Source: Sphingomonas vulcanisoli (GTDB lineage Bacteria > Pseudomonadota > Alphaproteobacteria > Sphingomonadales > Sphingomonadaceae). Taken from it: 64,000 nucleotides of DNA. The notes beneath the pieces are model-generated. The model had not been told where the DNA came from. It did no database searches and was given only the letters and a program-made list of their open reading frames with translations. The position numbers and the translations under genes were made by a program. The stretch is from assembly GCF_011761305.1 (NCBI RefSeq), contig NZ_JAAOZC010000006.1, positions 108,431 through 172,430 of the forward strand, given 5' to 3'. Below are positions 16,351 through 24,751 of this stretch, one piece after another; within the stretch, counting starts at the first letter, position 1, and every line of letters starts with the position of its first letter.

Positions 16351-16524
16351 TCAGGCCGCGATAGCGCGTTCGGAGGCGATCAGTTCGCGCGCAAACGGAA
16401 GGCACTGGCCGCAGCGGGGACGGCGCCCGAGCGATGCATAGGCCTTGAGAGGATCGCAGCAGCCGGCGCGCGCCGCCTCCCGAACGTCACGTTCCCGGAT
16501 GGCATTACAAACGCACACAACCAC
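16351..16524 (-). CDS. bfd: Bacterioferritin-associated ferredoxin
   Basis: A 57-residue protein read directly from the minus strand, starting with GTG at 16524; AGAGGAG lies about 8 nt upstream. The sequence begins VVCVCNAIRERDVREAA and ends after RCGQCLPFARELIA, giving the four [2Fe-2S] ligands of the BFD family as C-x-C ... C-x2-C (C4, C6, C38, C41), with an extra C22-C23 pair. Bfd delivers electrons to bacterioferritin for iron release. It precedes bfr, as expected for a functional pair. Confidence 0.9.
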   Translation of the reverse strand: MVVCVCNAIRERDVREAARAGCCDPLKAYASLGRRPRCGQCLPFARELIASERAIAA

Positions 16525-16622
16525 AGGCGAATCTCCTCTCGCCGGCAGTTCTATGGCTAATGAGAGTTATTCGCAACAGGAAAATCGAGCTACGCGATCG
16601 CCTGATCGCGTAAGCGAACCGC

Positions 16623-16790
16623 TTACTTGATCTTGGCTTCCTTGAACTCGACGTGCTTGCGCGCGACAGGATCATATTTCTGGAAGCTCATCTTCTCGGT
16701 CTGGTTGCGAGGATTCTTCTTGGTCACATAGAAGAAGCCCGTGTCTGCGGTGCTGACGAGCTTGATCTTGACCGTGGTCGGCTTGGCCAT
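16623..16790 (-). CDS. rpmG: 50S ribosomal protein L33
   Basis: A 55-residue protein read from the minus strand, ATG at 16790 to TAA at 16623. It begins [19 protein letters not shown] and contains the family stretch [15 protein letters not shown]; no zinc-binding cysteines are present, so it is the Cys-free form. A small hairpin with a T-tract lies upstream of it on the same strand (16829-16855). Confidence 0.95.
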   Translation of the reverse strand: MAKPTTVKIKLVSTADTGFFYVTKKNPRNQTEKMSFQKYDPVARKHVEFKEAKIK

Positions 16791-16828
16791 CGTTCCGTCC
16801 TGAATGTTGGGCCGATGCGACCGGCCAC

Positions 16829-16855
16829 AAAAAATAAAGCGGCCGTGAAGCCGCT
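16829..16855 (-). terminator. Hairpin with T-tract upstream of rpmG
   Basis: On the minus strand AGCGGC-ttcacg-GCCGCT is followed by TTTATTTTTT. It has the form of an intrinsic terminator but points toward rpmG, 39 bp before its start codon, with no minus-strand gene close upstream. It could be a leader attenuator or end a short transcript. Confidence 0.5.
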
Positions 16856-16950
16856 CGCGTGGACGCGCCCATAAGGCGAATGATGCCCATCCGTCAAGAT
16901 CGGAACAGGCAGGCAGGATGGTCGTTTAGCCACCGAAAGGAGTTTTTCGG

Positions 16951-17124
16951 ATGCTGAAATGGGCTCTCATCTTCCTGGTCGTCGGATTGATCCTCGGCGC
17001 GCTGGGCTTCGGCGGGGTCGGCGGCGCGTTTGTCGAGATCGCCAAGATCCTCTTCTATATCTGCCTGGTCATCTTCCTGGTGTTTCTGGTGCTCGGCCTG
17101 TTGGCGGGGCGCGCGGTCACCTGA
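16951..17124 (+). CDS. Small DUF1328 family membrane protein
   Basis: A 57-residue protein, [20 protein letters not shown] onward, with two hydrophobic helices (about 3-21 and 30-52) around a Gly-rich turn. This matches the DUF1328 (YtjA-like) proteins found widely in proteobacteria, of unknown function. AAAGGAG at 16936-16942 is ideally placed for the ATG at 16951. A strong terminator follows. Confidence 0.85.
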   Translation: MLKWALIFLVVGLILGALGFGGVGGAFVEIAKILFYICLVIFLVFLVLGLLAGRAVT

Positions 17125-17145
17125 CTCTCATCGACAAACTTGGGA

Positions 17146-17176
17146 AAGGGCGGCACGTGTTGCCGCCCTTTTTCGT
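17146..17176 (+). terminator. Intrinsic terminator after the DUF1328 gene
   Basis: A perfect 10-bp stem, AAGGGCGGCA with TGCCGCCCTT, around a CGTGT loop and followed by TTTTTCGTTT. It ends just 10 nt before the start of the DNA ligase gene, so the ligase must have its own promoter inside or overlapping this region, or depend on read-through. Confidence 0.85.
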
Positions 17177-17186
17177 TTGAGGGACG

Positions 17187-18809
17187 ATGCGCGCATTCTC
17201 TCAACTGCTCGACGGTCTCGTTTACACGCGATCGCGCAACGCCAAGCTCAAGCTGATCGCTGATTATCTGCGCGAAAATCCCGATCCCGATCGCGGCTGG
17301 GCGATGGCCGCGCTGACCGGCGATCTCAACCTGCCGCATGTGAAGCCCGCCGCGATCAGCGGCATCGTCGCCGAACGGATCGATCCGGTGCTGTTCGGGA
17401 TGAGCCGCGATTTCGTCGGCGATCTCGCCGAGACGGTCTCGCTGCTGTGGCCGAAGCCGGAGGGCCAGCCGCCGGAGCTCGATAGCGGTGCGCTCGGCCT
17501 CGCCGCCGTGATCGATACGCTGATGACATTGGGCCGTGCCGAGGCGCCGCGGGCGCTGGCCGCAATGCTCGATCAGCTCGATGCTTCGGGCCGCTACGCC
17601 TTGCTCAAGCTCGCCACCGGCGCGCTGCGCGTCGGGGTTTCGGCGCGGCTCGCCAAGACCGCGCTCGCCCAGACGTTCGGCCTTGATGTCGACGCGGTGG
17701 AGGAAGTGTGGCACGGACTCAAGCCGCCCTACACCGCGCTGTTCGATTGGGCGGAAGGGCGGGGCGGGCAGCCGACTCCCGCCGATGTCCCCGTCTTCCG
17801 CCCCTTCATGCTCGCCCACCCGCTGGAGGATTTGCGGGTAGATCTCGCCGATTATGCCGCCGAGTGGAAGTGGGACGGCATTCGCGTCCAGCTTGTCCAT
17901 ACCGGTGGCGAGACGCGGCTCTACAGCCGCGCGGGCGACGATATCACCGCCAGCTTTCCCGAAGTCGCCGCCGCCTTCCGCACCGATGCCGTGCTCGATG
18001 GCGAGCTGCTGGTGCGCGGCACGCATCAGGGCGCCGATATGGCGGAGGGCGAGGGCGCGGCCAGCTTCAACGCGCTCCAGCAAAGGCTCGGCCGCAAAAA
18101 TGTCTCCGCCAAGGCGCTCGCCGATTATCCCGCTTTCGTCCGGCTCTATGATATATTGTTCGACGGCGGCGAGGATCTGCGCGCGCTCGGCTGGAGCGAA
18201 CGCCGCGCCCGTCTCGAGAGCCTGATGCCCCGCCTCGATCCCGCCAGTTTCGACATCAGCACTGTGATCGAAGCCAAGGATTTCGACGCCTTCGAAGCAA
18301 TCCGCGCCGGCGCCCGCGATGCCGCGATCGAGGGCGTGATGCTTAAGCGCCGTGATTCGCCCTATGTCGCCGGCCGCCGCACCGGGCTGTGGTATAAATG
18401 GAAGCGCGATCCGCTCACCGCCGATTGCGTCGTGATGTATGCCCAGCGTGGTCACGGTCGCCGTTCGAGCTATTATTCGGATTACACCTTCGGCTGCTGG
18501 AGCGAGACCGGCGAGTTGCTCCCCGTAGGCAAGGCCTATTCGGGCATTACGGACGAGGAGCTGAAATGGCTCGATCACTTCGTCCGCACCAATACCGTCC
18601 AGCGCTTCGGCCCGGTGCGGGAAGTGGCCAAGACTTTGGTGTTTGAAATCGCCTTCGATTCGATCCACCCATCGAAGCGCCACAAAAGCGGCGTCGCCAT
18701 GCGCTTCCCCCGCATCGCCCGAATCCGGACCGATAAGCCTGCGGCGGAGGCGGATACGATCGCGGCACTGGAGCGGCTAATGACTAATGCAACCGAAACC
18801 AAAAATTAA
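17187..18809 (+). CDS. ATP-dependent DNA ligase
   Basis: A 540-residue ligase with an N-terminal DNA-binding domain (about 1-200), a nucleotidyltransferase domain with motif I K228-W-D-G-I-R, and an OB-fold domain with KWKRDPLTADCVV and a C-terminal IHPSKRHKSGVAMRFPR block. It should adenylate K228 with ATP and seal nicks. It resembles the stand-alone ATP ligases that in many bacteria sit with a metallo-beta-lactamase exonuclease and an Lhr-type helicase; neither partner lies next to it here, so the role (repair rather than replication, which uses NAD-dependent LigA) is inferred. Confidence 0.9.
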   Translation: MRAFSQLLDGLVYTRSRNAKLKLIADYLRENPDPDRGWAMAALTGDLNLPHVKPAAISGIVAERIDPVLFGMSRDFVGDLAETVSLLWPKPEGQPPELDSGALGLAAVIDTLMTLGRAEAPRALAAMLDQLDASGRYALLKLATGALRVGVSARLAKTALAQTFGLDVDAVEEVWHGLKPPYTALFDWAEGRGGQPTPADVPVFRPFMLAHPLEDLRVDLADYAAEWKWDGIRVQLVHTGGETRLYSRAGDDITASFPEVAAAFRTDAVLDGELLVRGTHQGADMAEGEGAASFNALQQRLGRKNVSAKALADYPAFVRLYDILFDGGEDLRALGWSERRARLESLMPRLDPASFDISTVIEAKDFDAFEAIRAGARDAAIEGVMLKRRDSPYVAGRRTGLWYKWKRDPLTADCVVMYAQRGHGRRSSYYSDYTFGCWSETGELLPVGKAYSGITDEELKWLDHFVRTNTVQRFGPVREVAKTLVFEIAFDSIHPSKRHKSGVAMRFPRIARIRTDKPAAEADTIAALERLMTNATETKN

Positions 18810-18850
18810 TTCCGCGATCCTATCACAGCCTTACGCAAAGGGGGCACTAG

Positions 18851-19102
18851 GTGACGCAAGCCGACGAAATGACCATCGCGCCGATGAGCGATCCGACGTG
18901 GCGCGCACTCGTCAGCGGCGAAAAGCAGCCCGCATATCGCTGTCTCGCGCTGCGCATCCTCATGATCCGCATCCGCGTCGAATATGATCGCGATGCATCG
19001 GCGCTGCAGGCACTGATCCGGGAACTGCGCGATTTCTTCGTTGCCAACCTACGCTTCGCCGCGCCCGATTATCAATCGATCTTCAGGGAGACCGCGCGAT
19101 GA
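18851..19102 (+). CDS. Small protein of unknown function, paired with the next gene
   Basis: An 83-residue soluble, predicted mainly helical protein starting at a GTG with a G-rich site (AAAGGGGG) about 7 nt upstream. I do not recognise a family. Visible features are a single cysteine (C31), a basic/hydrophobic centre (LALRILMIRIRVEY) and an aromatic C-terminal part. It overlaps the following gene by 4 nt (ATGA), so the two are probably translated together and may act together. Confidence 0.65.
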   Translation: MTQADEMTIAPMSDPTWRALVSGEKQPAYRCLALRILMIRIRVEYDRDASALQALIRELRDFFVANLRFAAPDYQSIFRETAR

Positions 19103-20103
19103 GCGATATGACCTTCCCGCGCTCTCTGCACAGCGTCGCTGAAGTGACGCGCATGATCGAGGGCGGCGCGATGATGCTCCTCGCCGGCGAGGAGCATCTC
19201 TTGCGGGATCTTCCGCGCGGTGACTGGATCGGCGGCACGATCCCCTATTTCATGACTGCCGAGCATGGCGGCGTACAGGATCAGGATCGCATTTTCGTGG
19301 CGCGCTTGCCGCAGTCCGCCACCGTCACGCACCAGGCGCTGTACGATGCCGATACATTGCCCGGATTTCCGGCCGGCGGCGCACGCAATGGCTTCTCCGT
19401 GATCCTGCTGCCGTCGCAATCGGCGGTTCATAGCCGTTTCGCGCTGGAAGGCTCCCAGTGGCCCGGGCTGTTCGATCGGCCGGTGGTGGGCTGGGTGACC
19501 GGCGTCGCGCTCGATCGCGTCGGCATCGATACCGCGAAGGTATTCGACGGCCGCAGCGGCCTCGTCTCCGAAACGGATGCGGTCGTCATGCACGTCGCGC
19601 TGCCGGATTCGGTCTTCGCCAAGGTCGATATCGTCAATCTCTTTGATCAGGGCGATGGCGATACTTTGACCTTCGATCAGACGAGTTTCTCCGCCGAATG
19701 GGTGCGCGTTGGGGGCAAGCGCGTCCGCCTGCTAGACTATATCGCTGAGAAGGGCATCGATACCAAGCTGCCGCTGGTCGCCGACTATAACGGTGCGGGC
19801 GTCAACGTGGCGATTGCGCGGATCATCGAAGAGGAAGGCCGCGTCGAATTCTTCGCGCCGGTTTTCGCGGACATGCCCTATCGCTTCGCCAAGCCCATCG
19901 GCCATTATCCCACCGAATTCGAAGAAGCGATCGCCGATTTGTGCACCCCGCCGACATTCAGCTGCAATTGTGTGCTGAACTATGCCTATGCCGATCTGGA
20001 GGGGCAGAGGACCGGCACGATCACCGGCCCGATGACCTTTGGTGAGATTGCCTATGTGCTGCTGACGCAGACCTTGGTCTATCTGACGATCGAGAGTGAC
20101 TGA
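19099..20103 (+). CDS. Conserved-looking 334-residue protein of unknown function
   Basis: A soluble alpha/beta protein without signal peptide. It opens with a helical segment and GDWIGGTIPYFM, continues through a long mixed region, and ends with FSCNCVLNYAYADLEG and GTITGPMTFGEIAYVLL. The C-terminal CNC-plus-GPMTFGEIA arrangement recalls the FIST sensory domains, in which a similar block (often CxxR...GFxxxGE) occurs near the C-terminus; this similarity is weak and by eye. The gene overlaps the small upstream gene by 4 nt. The function is not assigned. Confidence 0.7.
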   Translation: MSDMTFPRSLHSVAEVTRMIEGGAMMLLAGEEHLLRDLPRGDWIGGTIPYFMTAEHGGVQDQDRIFVARLPQSATVTHQALYDADTLPGFPAGGARNGFSVILLPSQSAVHSRFALEGSQWPGLFDRPVVGWVTGVALDRVGIDTAKVFDGRSGLVSETDAVVMHVALPDSVFAKVDIVNLFDQGDGDTLTFDQTSFSAEWVRVGGKRVRLLDYIAEKGIDTKLPLVADYNGAGVNVAIARIIEEEGRVEFFAPVFADMPYRFAKPIGHYPTEFEEAIADLCTPPTFSCNCVLNYAYADLEGQRTGTITGPMTFGEIAYVLLTQTLVYLTIESD

Positions 20104-20136
20104 GCCCAAGCCCGGCGTCCGACAGCTGTTGCAGCG

Positions 20137-20661
20137 TTAGGCGAGGGGTTTCTCAAGTACGGTCATCGCCGGTGCGCTGCCCTGGAGGAAGATCACGCCG
20201 TCGACGGCGGGAAACGCCCGTGTCTCGCCGGTAATCGCATAGCCGCGGCGTCGGTAGTAAGCGATCAGCGTGTCGCGGGTGTCGATTACCGTCATCTCGA
20301 TCCGATCCGCGCCCCAGCGATCGCGTGCCGCCTGTTCCGCGGCGGCCAGGAGCTGTTTACCGAGGCCACCCTGCTGCAGCCCCGGATCGACGGTGAGCAG
20401 GCCGAGATAGGCGATGCCGCCGCCTTTGTCGGTGATCTCGACGCAGCCGATCGGCCCGCCGCCCTCCTCGGCGATCATTAGACAGCGCTTGGGATCGGCG
20501 ATGCTCTCCGCAAGGTTGTCGCGGCTGGTACGCGGGCCACCGAGGATGTCCGCCTCGTGCGACCAGCCGCTGCGCGCGCCATCGCCGCGATAGGCGCGCT
20601 CCACCAGAGCATGCAGCGCATCGCAATCGCCGTCCCGCGCGTCGCGGATCAGCGCGCCCAT
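20137..20661 (-). CDS. GNAT family N-acetyltransferase
   Basis: A 174-residue acetyltransferase. The acetyl-CoA binding motif A is LLTVDPGLQQGGLGKQLL (about 90-107), and YYRRRGY marks the C-terminal part of the fold. The substrate is unknown. The gene overlaps the upstream thioredoxin-like gene by 13 nt, so the two form a unit. Confidence 0.85.
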   Translation of the reverse strand: MGALIRDARDGDCDALHALVERAYRGDGARSGWSHEADILGGPRTSRDNLAESIADPKRCLMIAEEGGGPIGCVEITDKGGGIAYLGLLTVDPGLQQGGLGKQLLAAAEQAARDRWGADRIEMTVIDTRDTLIAYYRRRGYAITGETRAFPAVDGVIFLQGSAPAMTVLEKPLA

Positions 20662-21164
20662 TTCGCCAGATAATCGGCCAGCCCCTGCGGGTTCATGCTG
20701 CGCGCGTCGGACAGCGCGGTGGTGTCACCGGCGTTGATCAGTTTATCGGTCTTGGGATCGACGATGAGCACCGCGGGGACGCCGGCCAGCCGCTTGGTGA
20801 AGCCGTAGTGTGCGGGAATATCGAGATTCTTGTCGAACCGGCCGACATCCACCACCGCCTCGACATAATGCTTCTCGACGAAGGGCTTGAGGTCGGGAAG
20901 CTCGACCGTGCCCGCCAGGATGCGGCAATCGAGGCACCAATTGCCGCCGAGATCGATCAGCAGCAGCTTGCCCGAGGCCTTGGCTTTCGCCTTCGCTTTT
21001 GCGACCACCGCCTTGGCATCGGCGCCTTCGTCGTAGGGCAGGGGCAGAGGCTTGGCGAGCTGCTCGAAGCTCGCGGCCTTCACCTTCGGCGCGGGCACGG
21101 CCGCCGTCACTGCGGTAGCAGCCAGCGTAGCAAGGCCGGCGAGAAGGAAAGCGGGGAGGCGCAT
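20649..21164 (-). CDS. Exported thioredoxin-fold protein
   Basis: A 171-residue protein with a Sec signal peptide (about 1-22) and a thioredoxin fold containing the active site C77-L-D-C80 in GNWCLDCR, and the cis-proline region GVPAVLIVD. A Lys/Ala-rich segment (about 50-66) precedes the fold. It probably works as a periplasmic thiol-disulfide protein; CLDC resembles the DsbD C-terminal or thioredoxin_7 types rather than DsbA. Its end overlaps the GNAT gene. Confidence 0.85.
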   Translation of the reverse strand: MRLPAFLLAGLATLAATAVTAAVPAPKVKAASFEQLAKPLPLPYDEGADAKAVVAKAKAKAKASGKLLLIDLGGNWCLDCRILAGTVELPDLKPFVEKHYVEAVVDVGRFDKNLDIPAHYGFTKRLAGVPAVLIVDPKTDKLINAGDTTALSDARSMNPQGLADYLAKWAR

Positions 21165-21284
21165 AGATGTCTCCGTGTAAATGTTCGGAAGAGATAGGAG
21201 CTCTACGCACGAAACGAAGCAAGCGTTTCTTGGGGCGGGGCAAGGGAAGGCGATTGAGAGAGCGGCGATGTGCCGCGCAATTTA

Positions 21285-21746
21285 TCACCGACTAGGCGTT
21301 CCGGCGGAAGCGGGAGACGATCCGTCAAGGTAGGTGGTTGTCCAGGGGCCAATCGCTGTACCGATTATGATCGTATCTTCGTCCGATCCGTCGAAGTGAA
21401 CGGTGCCAGCAGGGACAATCACATAGCTGCCGGCTGGATAAGACTTCGCCTGACCCCTGTTCGTTACAGTGCCATATCCGATCTTCAGCGTTCCCTTGGC
21501 GACAAAAACACGCGCGGTTGCGCTATGATAGTGGGGGCTGTCCCACACCGAAGCCGGAATATAGAAGGCGTAGGAAAAGGCTGTGTAAGCCTTTTCGCGG
21601 TTGCCTTCCAGCAAGGCGAACTTCGTCCCGTTTGGGGCGGCACTTTGCCACGGGATTGTGTCGGCCGTCCATCCAGCCACTTTGTCTGTTGGACCCGCAT
21701 GGCTCGCGGTCGAAAACAGCGCGACATACGCCAAGGCTTTCCACAT
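21285..21746 (-). CDS. Exported cupin domain protein
   Basis: A 153-residue protein with a short signal peptide (MWKALAYVALFSTASHA) and a single cupin barrel. Motif 1 appears as SPHYHSATARVFVAKGTLKIG and motif 2 as YPAGSYVIVPAGTVHFDG, giving His residues for a metal site. Secreted cupins of this kind are of unknown substrate. Codons are somewhat less GC-biased than in the neighbours, so lateral acquisition is possible. It stands alone between two units on the same strand. Confidence 0.8.
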   Translation of the reverse strand: MWKALAYVALFSTASHAGPTDKVAGWTADTIPWQSAAPNGTKFALLEGNREKAYTAFSYAFYIPASVWDSPHYHSATARVFVAKGTLKIGYGTVTNRGQAKSYPAGSYVIVPAGTVHFDGSDEDTIIIGTAIGPWTTTYLDGSSPASAGTPSR

Positions 21747-21824
21747 CTCGATCTCCCTCCCGCGCGCGTTTAGCGTGCGAGGCGGCGACCGGCGTCCCGT
21801 TTCCTGCTCTCAAATCAAAAGAAA

Positions 21825-21854
21825 AGCCCGGCCGGCGCATCCGCCGACCGGGCT
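21825..21854 (-). terminator. Terminator of the cold-shock gene
   Basis: On the minus strand AGCCCGGtCGGCG pairs with CGCCGgCCGGGCT around ATG-like loop bases, with one mismatch, and is followed by a T-rich tract (CTTTTCTTTTGA). It lies 22 nt past the stop of the cold-shock protein gene. Confidence 0.8.
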
Positions 21855-21876
21855 CGATCTTGTCAAAGGCTAAGGC

Positions 21877-22701
21877 TTATTCGCCCGGCGCCAAGTTTAC
21901 CGCGGCCATCTTGCCACGACGATCGACTTCCAGCTCGAACTGCAGGCGATCGCCCTCGTTCAGCGTGGACATGCCGGCGCGCTCCACGGCTGAGATATGC
22001 ACGAAGGCATCGGGCTGGCCGTCATCGCGCTGGATGAAGCCGAAGCCCTTCATCGCGTTGAAGAACTTCACCGTGCCGCTTGCGCGCTCTCCGGTCAGCT
22101 GCCGCTGCGGGCCACCCGCACCGCCGGCGCCACCGGCTCCGCCTTCGCGGGGCGGACGGCTGTCCGTCACCGGGATGACGTCGCCCACCGTTTCAAGCGT
22201 CGTCGCCGAAACGCGGCCGCCGCGATCGACCAAAGTGAACTTCAGCTGCTGGCCCTCGGCCAGGCCGCTAAGCCCCGCCTGTTCGACCGCCGAGATATGC
22301 ACGAACACATCCTCGCCGCCGTCATCGCGGACGACGAAGCCGAAGCCCTTCTGGGCGTTGAAGAACTTCACGGTGCCGGTGCCTTCGCCGATCACCTGCG
22401 CGGGCATGCCGCCGCCGCCACGGGCGCCGCCGAAGCCGCCACCACCGCCGCCGCTACGGAAACCGCCGCCGCCGCCACCGCCGAAGCGATCGCCGCCGCC
22501 ACCGCCGCCGCCGAAGCGATCACCGCCGCCACGGAAACCGCCGCCGCCACCGCCGCCGAAGCGATCACCGCCGCCGCCGAAACCGCCACCGCCGAAGCCG
22601 CCACCGAAGTCACCGCCGCCGAAACCGCCGCCATCTTCGCCGAAGCCGTCCCGCTTGTCCCTACCACCGCGCTGACCGCGCCGCCCTCTATCAAAACCCA
22701 T
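21877..22701 (-). CDS. Double cold-shock-domain protein with Gly-rich arm
   Basis: A 274-residue protein from the ATG at 22701. Residues 20-98 are almost entirely Gly, with repeated [10 protein letters not shown] blocks and interspersed Arg and Phe. Two cold-shock domains follow: about 108-172 (RNP1-like KGFGFV, RNP2-like VFVHIS) and about 208-272 (KGFGFI, AFVHIS). Both keep their aromatic RNA-binding residues. Tandem cold-shock domains are known in alphaproteobacteria; the long RGG/FG-like arm is unusual and may promote RNA clustering. Predicted RNA chaperone. Confidence 0.88.
   Translation of the reverse strand: MGFDRGRRGQRGGRDKRDGFGEDGGGFGGGDFGGGFGGGGFGGGGDRFGGGGGGGFRGGGDRFGGGGGGGDRFGGGGGGGFRSGGGGGGFGGARGGGGMPAQVIGEGTGTVKFFNAQKGFGFVVRDDGGEDVFVHISAVEQAGLSGLAEGQQLKFTLVDRGGRVSATTLETVGDVIPVTDSRPPREGGAGGAGGAGGPQRQLTGERASGTVKFFNAMKGFGFIQRDDGQPDAFVHISAVERAGMSTLNEGDRLQFELEVDRRGKMAAVNLAPGE
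22440..22640. repeat. Trinucleotide-rich tract coding for the Gly-rich arm
   Basis: About 200 bp dominated by CCG and CCA triplets on the plus strand with three imperfect copies of a unit around GCCGAAGCGATC. It encodes the Gly-rich arm of the cold-shock protein and is likely to vary in length by replication slippage. Confidence 0.7.
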
Positions 22702-22895
22702 GCCGCCGAATTCTTTCCAACCTGTCGCCCAAATCACTTTGCAGCGCCCGGCGGCGGGCGGGCCGCAGGCGCGTCGGCGTGAAAGAGACCACGCCGGCAT
22801 CGAGCTTACAGCAAAGCGGCTTTGACGGCGAGCAAATTTAACAGTTCGTTCCGGTGGCTGTTGAGCCTGCCCGCGCGGGGGCCTAAGGCCCGCCG

Positions 22896-23513
22896 ATGAC
22901 TGTCTATCTGCACGAAGAAGATCTCCCCGCCGATGCGCTGGGGCCGGGGCCGGTGGCGGTCGATACGGAGACGATGGGGCTGATCACGCCGCGCGATCGG
23001 CTCTGCCTCGTCCAGATCTCGGATGGGGGCGGGGACGAGCATCTCGTCCGCTTCGGGCCGGACAGCGCGTATGATGCGCCCAATCTGCGCGCCGTGCTCG
23101 CCGATCCCGATCGGCTCAAGCTCTATCATTTCGCGCGCTTCGATCTCGCGGCGATTCGGCATTACCTGGGCTATTGGGCGGCGCCCGTGTTCTGCACCAA
23201 GATCGCCTCGCGCCTCGTCCGCACCTACACCGATCGCCATGGCCTGAAGGAACTGGTGCGCGAGCTGTGCGGCCAGGATATCTCCAAGCAGCAGCAATCC
23301 TCCGATTGGGGCGGGCCCGAGCTCAGCGATGCTCAGAAGGATTATGCCGCCTCCGACGTGCGCTTTCTGCACCAGATGCGCGAGAAGCTGATCGAGCGGC
23401 TGGAGCGCGAGGATCGCATGGCGCTGGCGCAGGCCTGCTTCGATTTCCTGCCCGCGCGCGCCGAACTCGATATCGCCGGCTGGCCCGAGATCGATATCTT
23501 CGCGCATATGTAG
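22896..23513 (+). CDS. rnd: Ribonuclease D-type 3'-5' exonuclease
   Basis: A 205-residue protein made only of the DEDD exonuclease domain. Exo I is VDTETMGL, Exo II is [10 protein letters not shown] and Exo III is YAASDVRFL with the Tyr of the DEDDy class. The HRDC domains of E. coli RNase D are absent, as is usual for the short alphaproteobacterial form. It should trim 3' ends of small RNAs and tRNA precursors. It stands directly upstream of lptC (3-nt gap), so it is probably cotranscribed with LPS export genes. Confidence 0.9.
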   Translation: MTVYLHEEDLPADALGPGPVAVDTETMGLITPRDRLCLVQISDGGGDEHLVRFGPDSAYDAPNLRAVLADPDRLKLYHFARFDLAAIRHYLGYWAAPVFCTKIASRLVRTYTDRHGLKELVRELCGQDISKQQQSSDWGGPELSDAQKDYAASDVRFLHQMREKLIERLEREDRMALAQACFDFLPARAELDIAGWPEIDIFAHM

Positions 23514-23516
23514 CCG

Positions 23517-24164
23517 ATGTCTACGCTCGCAAACCAACAGAGGCGCAGCCGCCGCGCATGGGCGCTGGCGGGCGGCAGCCACGATCGCACGATTGGCGTG
23601 TTGCGCGTCGCGCTGCCGATGGCGGTGGGCGCGCTGGTCGCCTTCCTGGCGCTGGCGCCCTTCACCTTCGGCAGCGAGATCAGCTTCGTCCTCTCCAAGG
23701 ATCATGTCGATATCGCGCCGGAGCGGATGCGCGTCACCGCCGCCGAATACCGCGGCAAGGATAACCGGGGCCAGCCGTTTCAACTCGATGCCAAATCGGC
23801 GGTGCAGCAAAGCTCCGCGGTGCCGATCGTGCGGCTGACCGATCTCAACGCGAAGATAACGCTCGATGACGGCCCCGCCACCGTCGTCGCCGGCCATGGC
23901 CGCTACAATATGGACAACAGCCGCATCGCGCTCGATGGCCCGGTCACGCTAGACGACAGCACGGGCTACCACATCGCCACGCGCGACATCCTGATCGACA
24001 TGAACACGAAGAAGGCGATCAGCCGCGGCCGCGTCGATGGCACGATGAACACCGGCACCTTTTCGGGCGATCATATGACCGCCGATCTCAACACGCATGT
24101 CGTCGATCTGGTCGGGCACGCGCGCTTGCATATCGTTCAGCGAGGGGCCAGACGGCCGCGATGA
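23517..24164 (+). CDS. lptC: LPS export protein LptC
   Basis: A 215-residue bitopic protein. An N-terminal cytosolic stretch is followed by one membrane helix (about 27-49) and a periplasmic beta-jellyroll-like domain. LptC links the LptBFG transporter to the periplasmic LptA bridge and passes LPS along. The assignment rests on topology, size and on the following lptA gene, which it overlaps by 4 nt. Confidence 0.85.
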   Translation: MSTLANQQRRSRRAWALAGGSHDRTIGVLRVALPMAVGALVAFLALAPFTFGSEISFVLSKDHVDIAPERMRVTAAEYRGKDNRGQPFQLDAKSAVQQSSAVPIVRLTDLNAKITLDDGPATVVAGHGRYNMDNSRIALDGPVTLDDSTGYHIATRDILIDMNTKKAISRGRVDGTMNTGTFSGDHMTADLNTHVVDLVGHARLHIVQRGARRPR

Positions 24165-24745
24165 ACCGCCGTCTCGTCCTCGCCCTGGTGCTGATCGCCG
24201 CGCCGGCGATCGCCCAGAATCAGGGCGGCAACAGCGCGCTGCGCAATCACGACAGCAATGCGCCCGTCGACGTCACCTCCGATCGCAGCGAGGTGCAAGA
24301 CAAGCAGAACCGCGCGATCTTCATCGGCAATGTCCGCGCCGTGCAGGGCGACATGACGCTGACCGCGGCGCGCGTGACGGTCGCTTATTCCAAGGGCGCC
24401 AACGGCGGCGATCTGCAGATCGATCGCATCGATGCATCGGGCGGGGTGACGGTGGTCGATCCCTCCGAGCATGCCAAGGGCAATTACGGCATCTACGATC
24501 TCAACCGGAAAATCATCACGCTGATCGGCAACGTCACCGTGGTGCGCTCCGGCAACACCGTGAACGGCGCACGGCTGGTGATGGACCTCAACACCGGCCG
24601 ATCGACCGTGGACGGCAGCGCCGTCGGCGGGGCGGAGCCGGGTGCGGTGGGCAAGAGCGGCGGCCGCGTCACCGGCCACTTCAGCGTGCCGCAGAAAAAT
24701 CAGACCATGCCGCCCGCGCCCGTCACCAAGCCCACCGCGAAGTAA
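24161..24745 (+). CDS. lptA: LPS transport periplasmic protein LptA (OstA-like)
   Basis: A 194-residue protein with a signal peptide (about 1-18) and the OstA/LptA beta-jellyroll, seen as VDVTSDRSEVQDKQNRAIFIGNV and KIITLIGNVTVVRSGNTVNG repeats. It forms the periplasmic bridge for LPS. The C-terminus is a Pro-rich tail. lptB and lptFG are not in the window. A long palindromic element lies immediately downstream. Confidence 0.9.
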   Translation: MNRRLVLALVLIAAPAIAQNQGGNSALRNHDSNAPVDVTSDRSEVQDKQNRAIFIGNVRAVQGDMTLTAARVTVAYSKGANGGDLQIDRIDASGGVTVVDPSEHAKGNYGIYDLNRKIITLIGNVTVVRSGNTVNGARLVMDLNTGRSTVDGSAVGGAEPGAVGKSGGRVTGHFSVPQKNQTMPPAPVTKPTAK

Positions 24746-24751
24746 CAGCTA

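Noticed and set aside
22392..22694. Ala/Val-rich open frames antisense to the Gly-rich arm of the cold-shock protein
   Set aside because: They result from reading triplet repeats in other frames and have no start signals.
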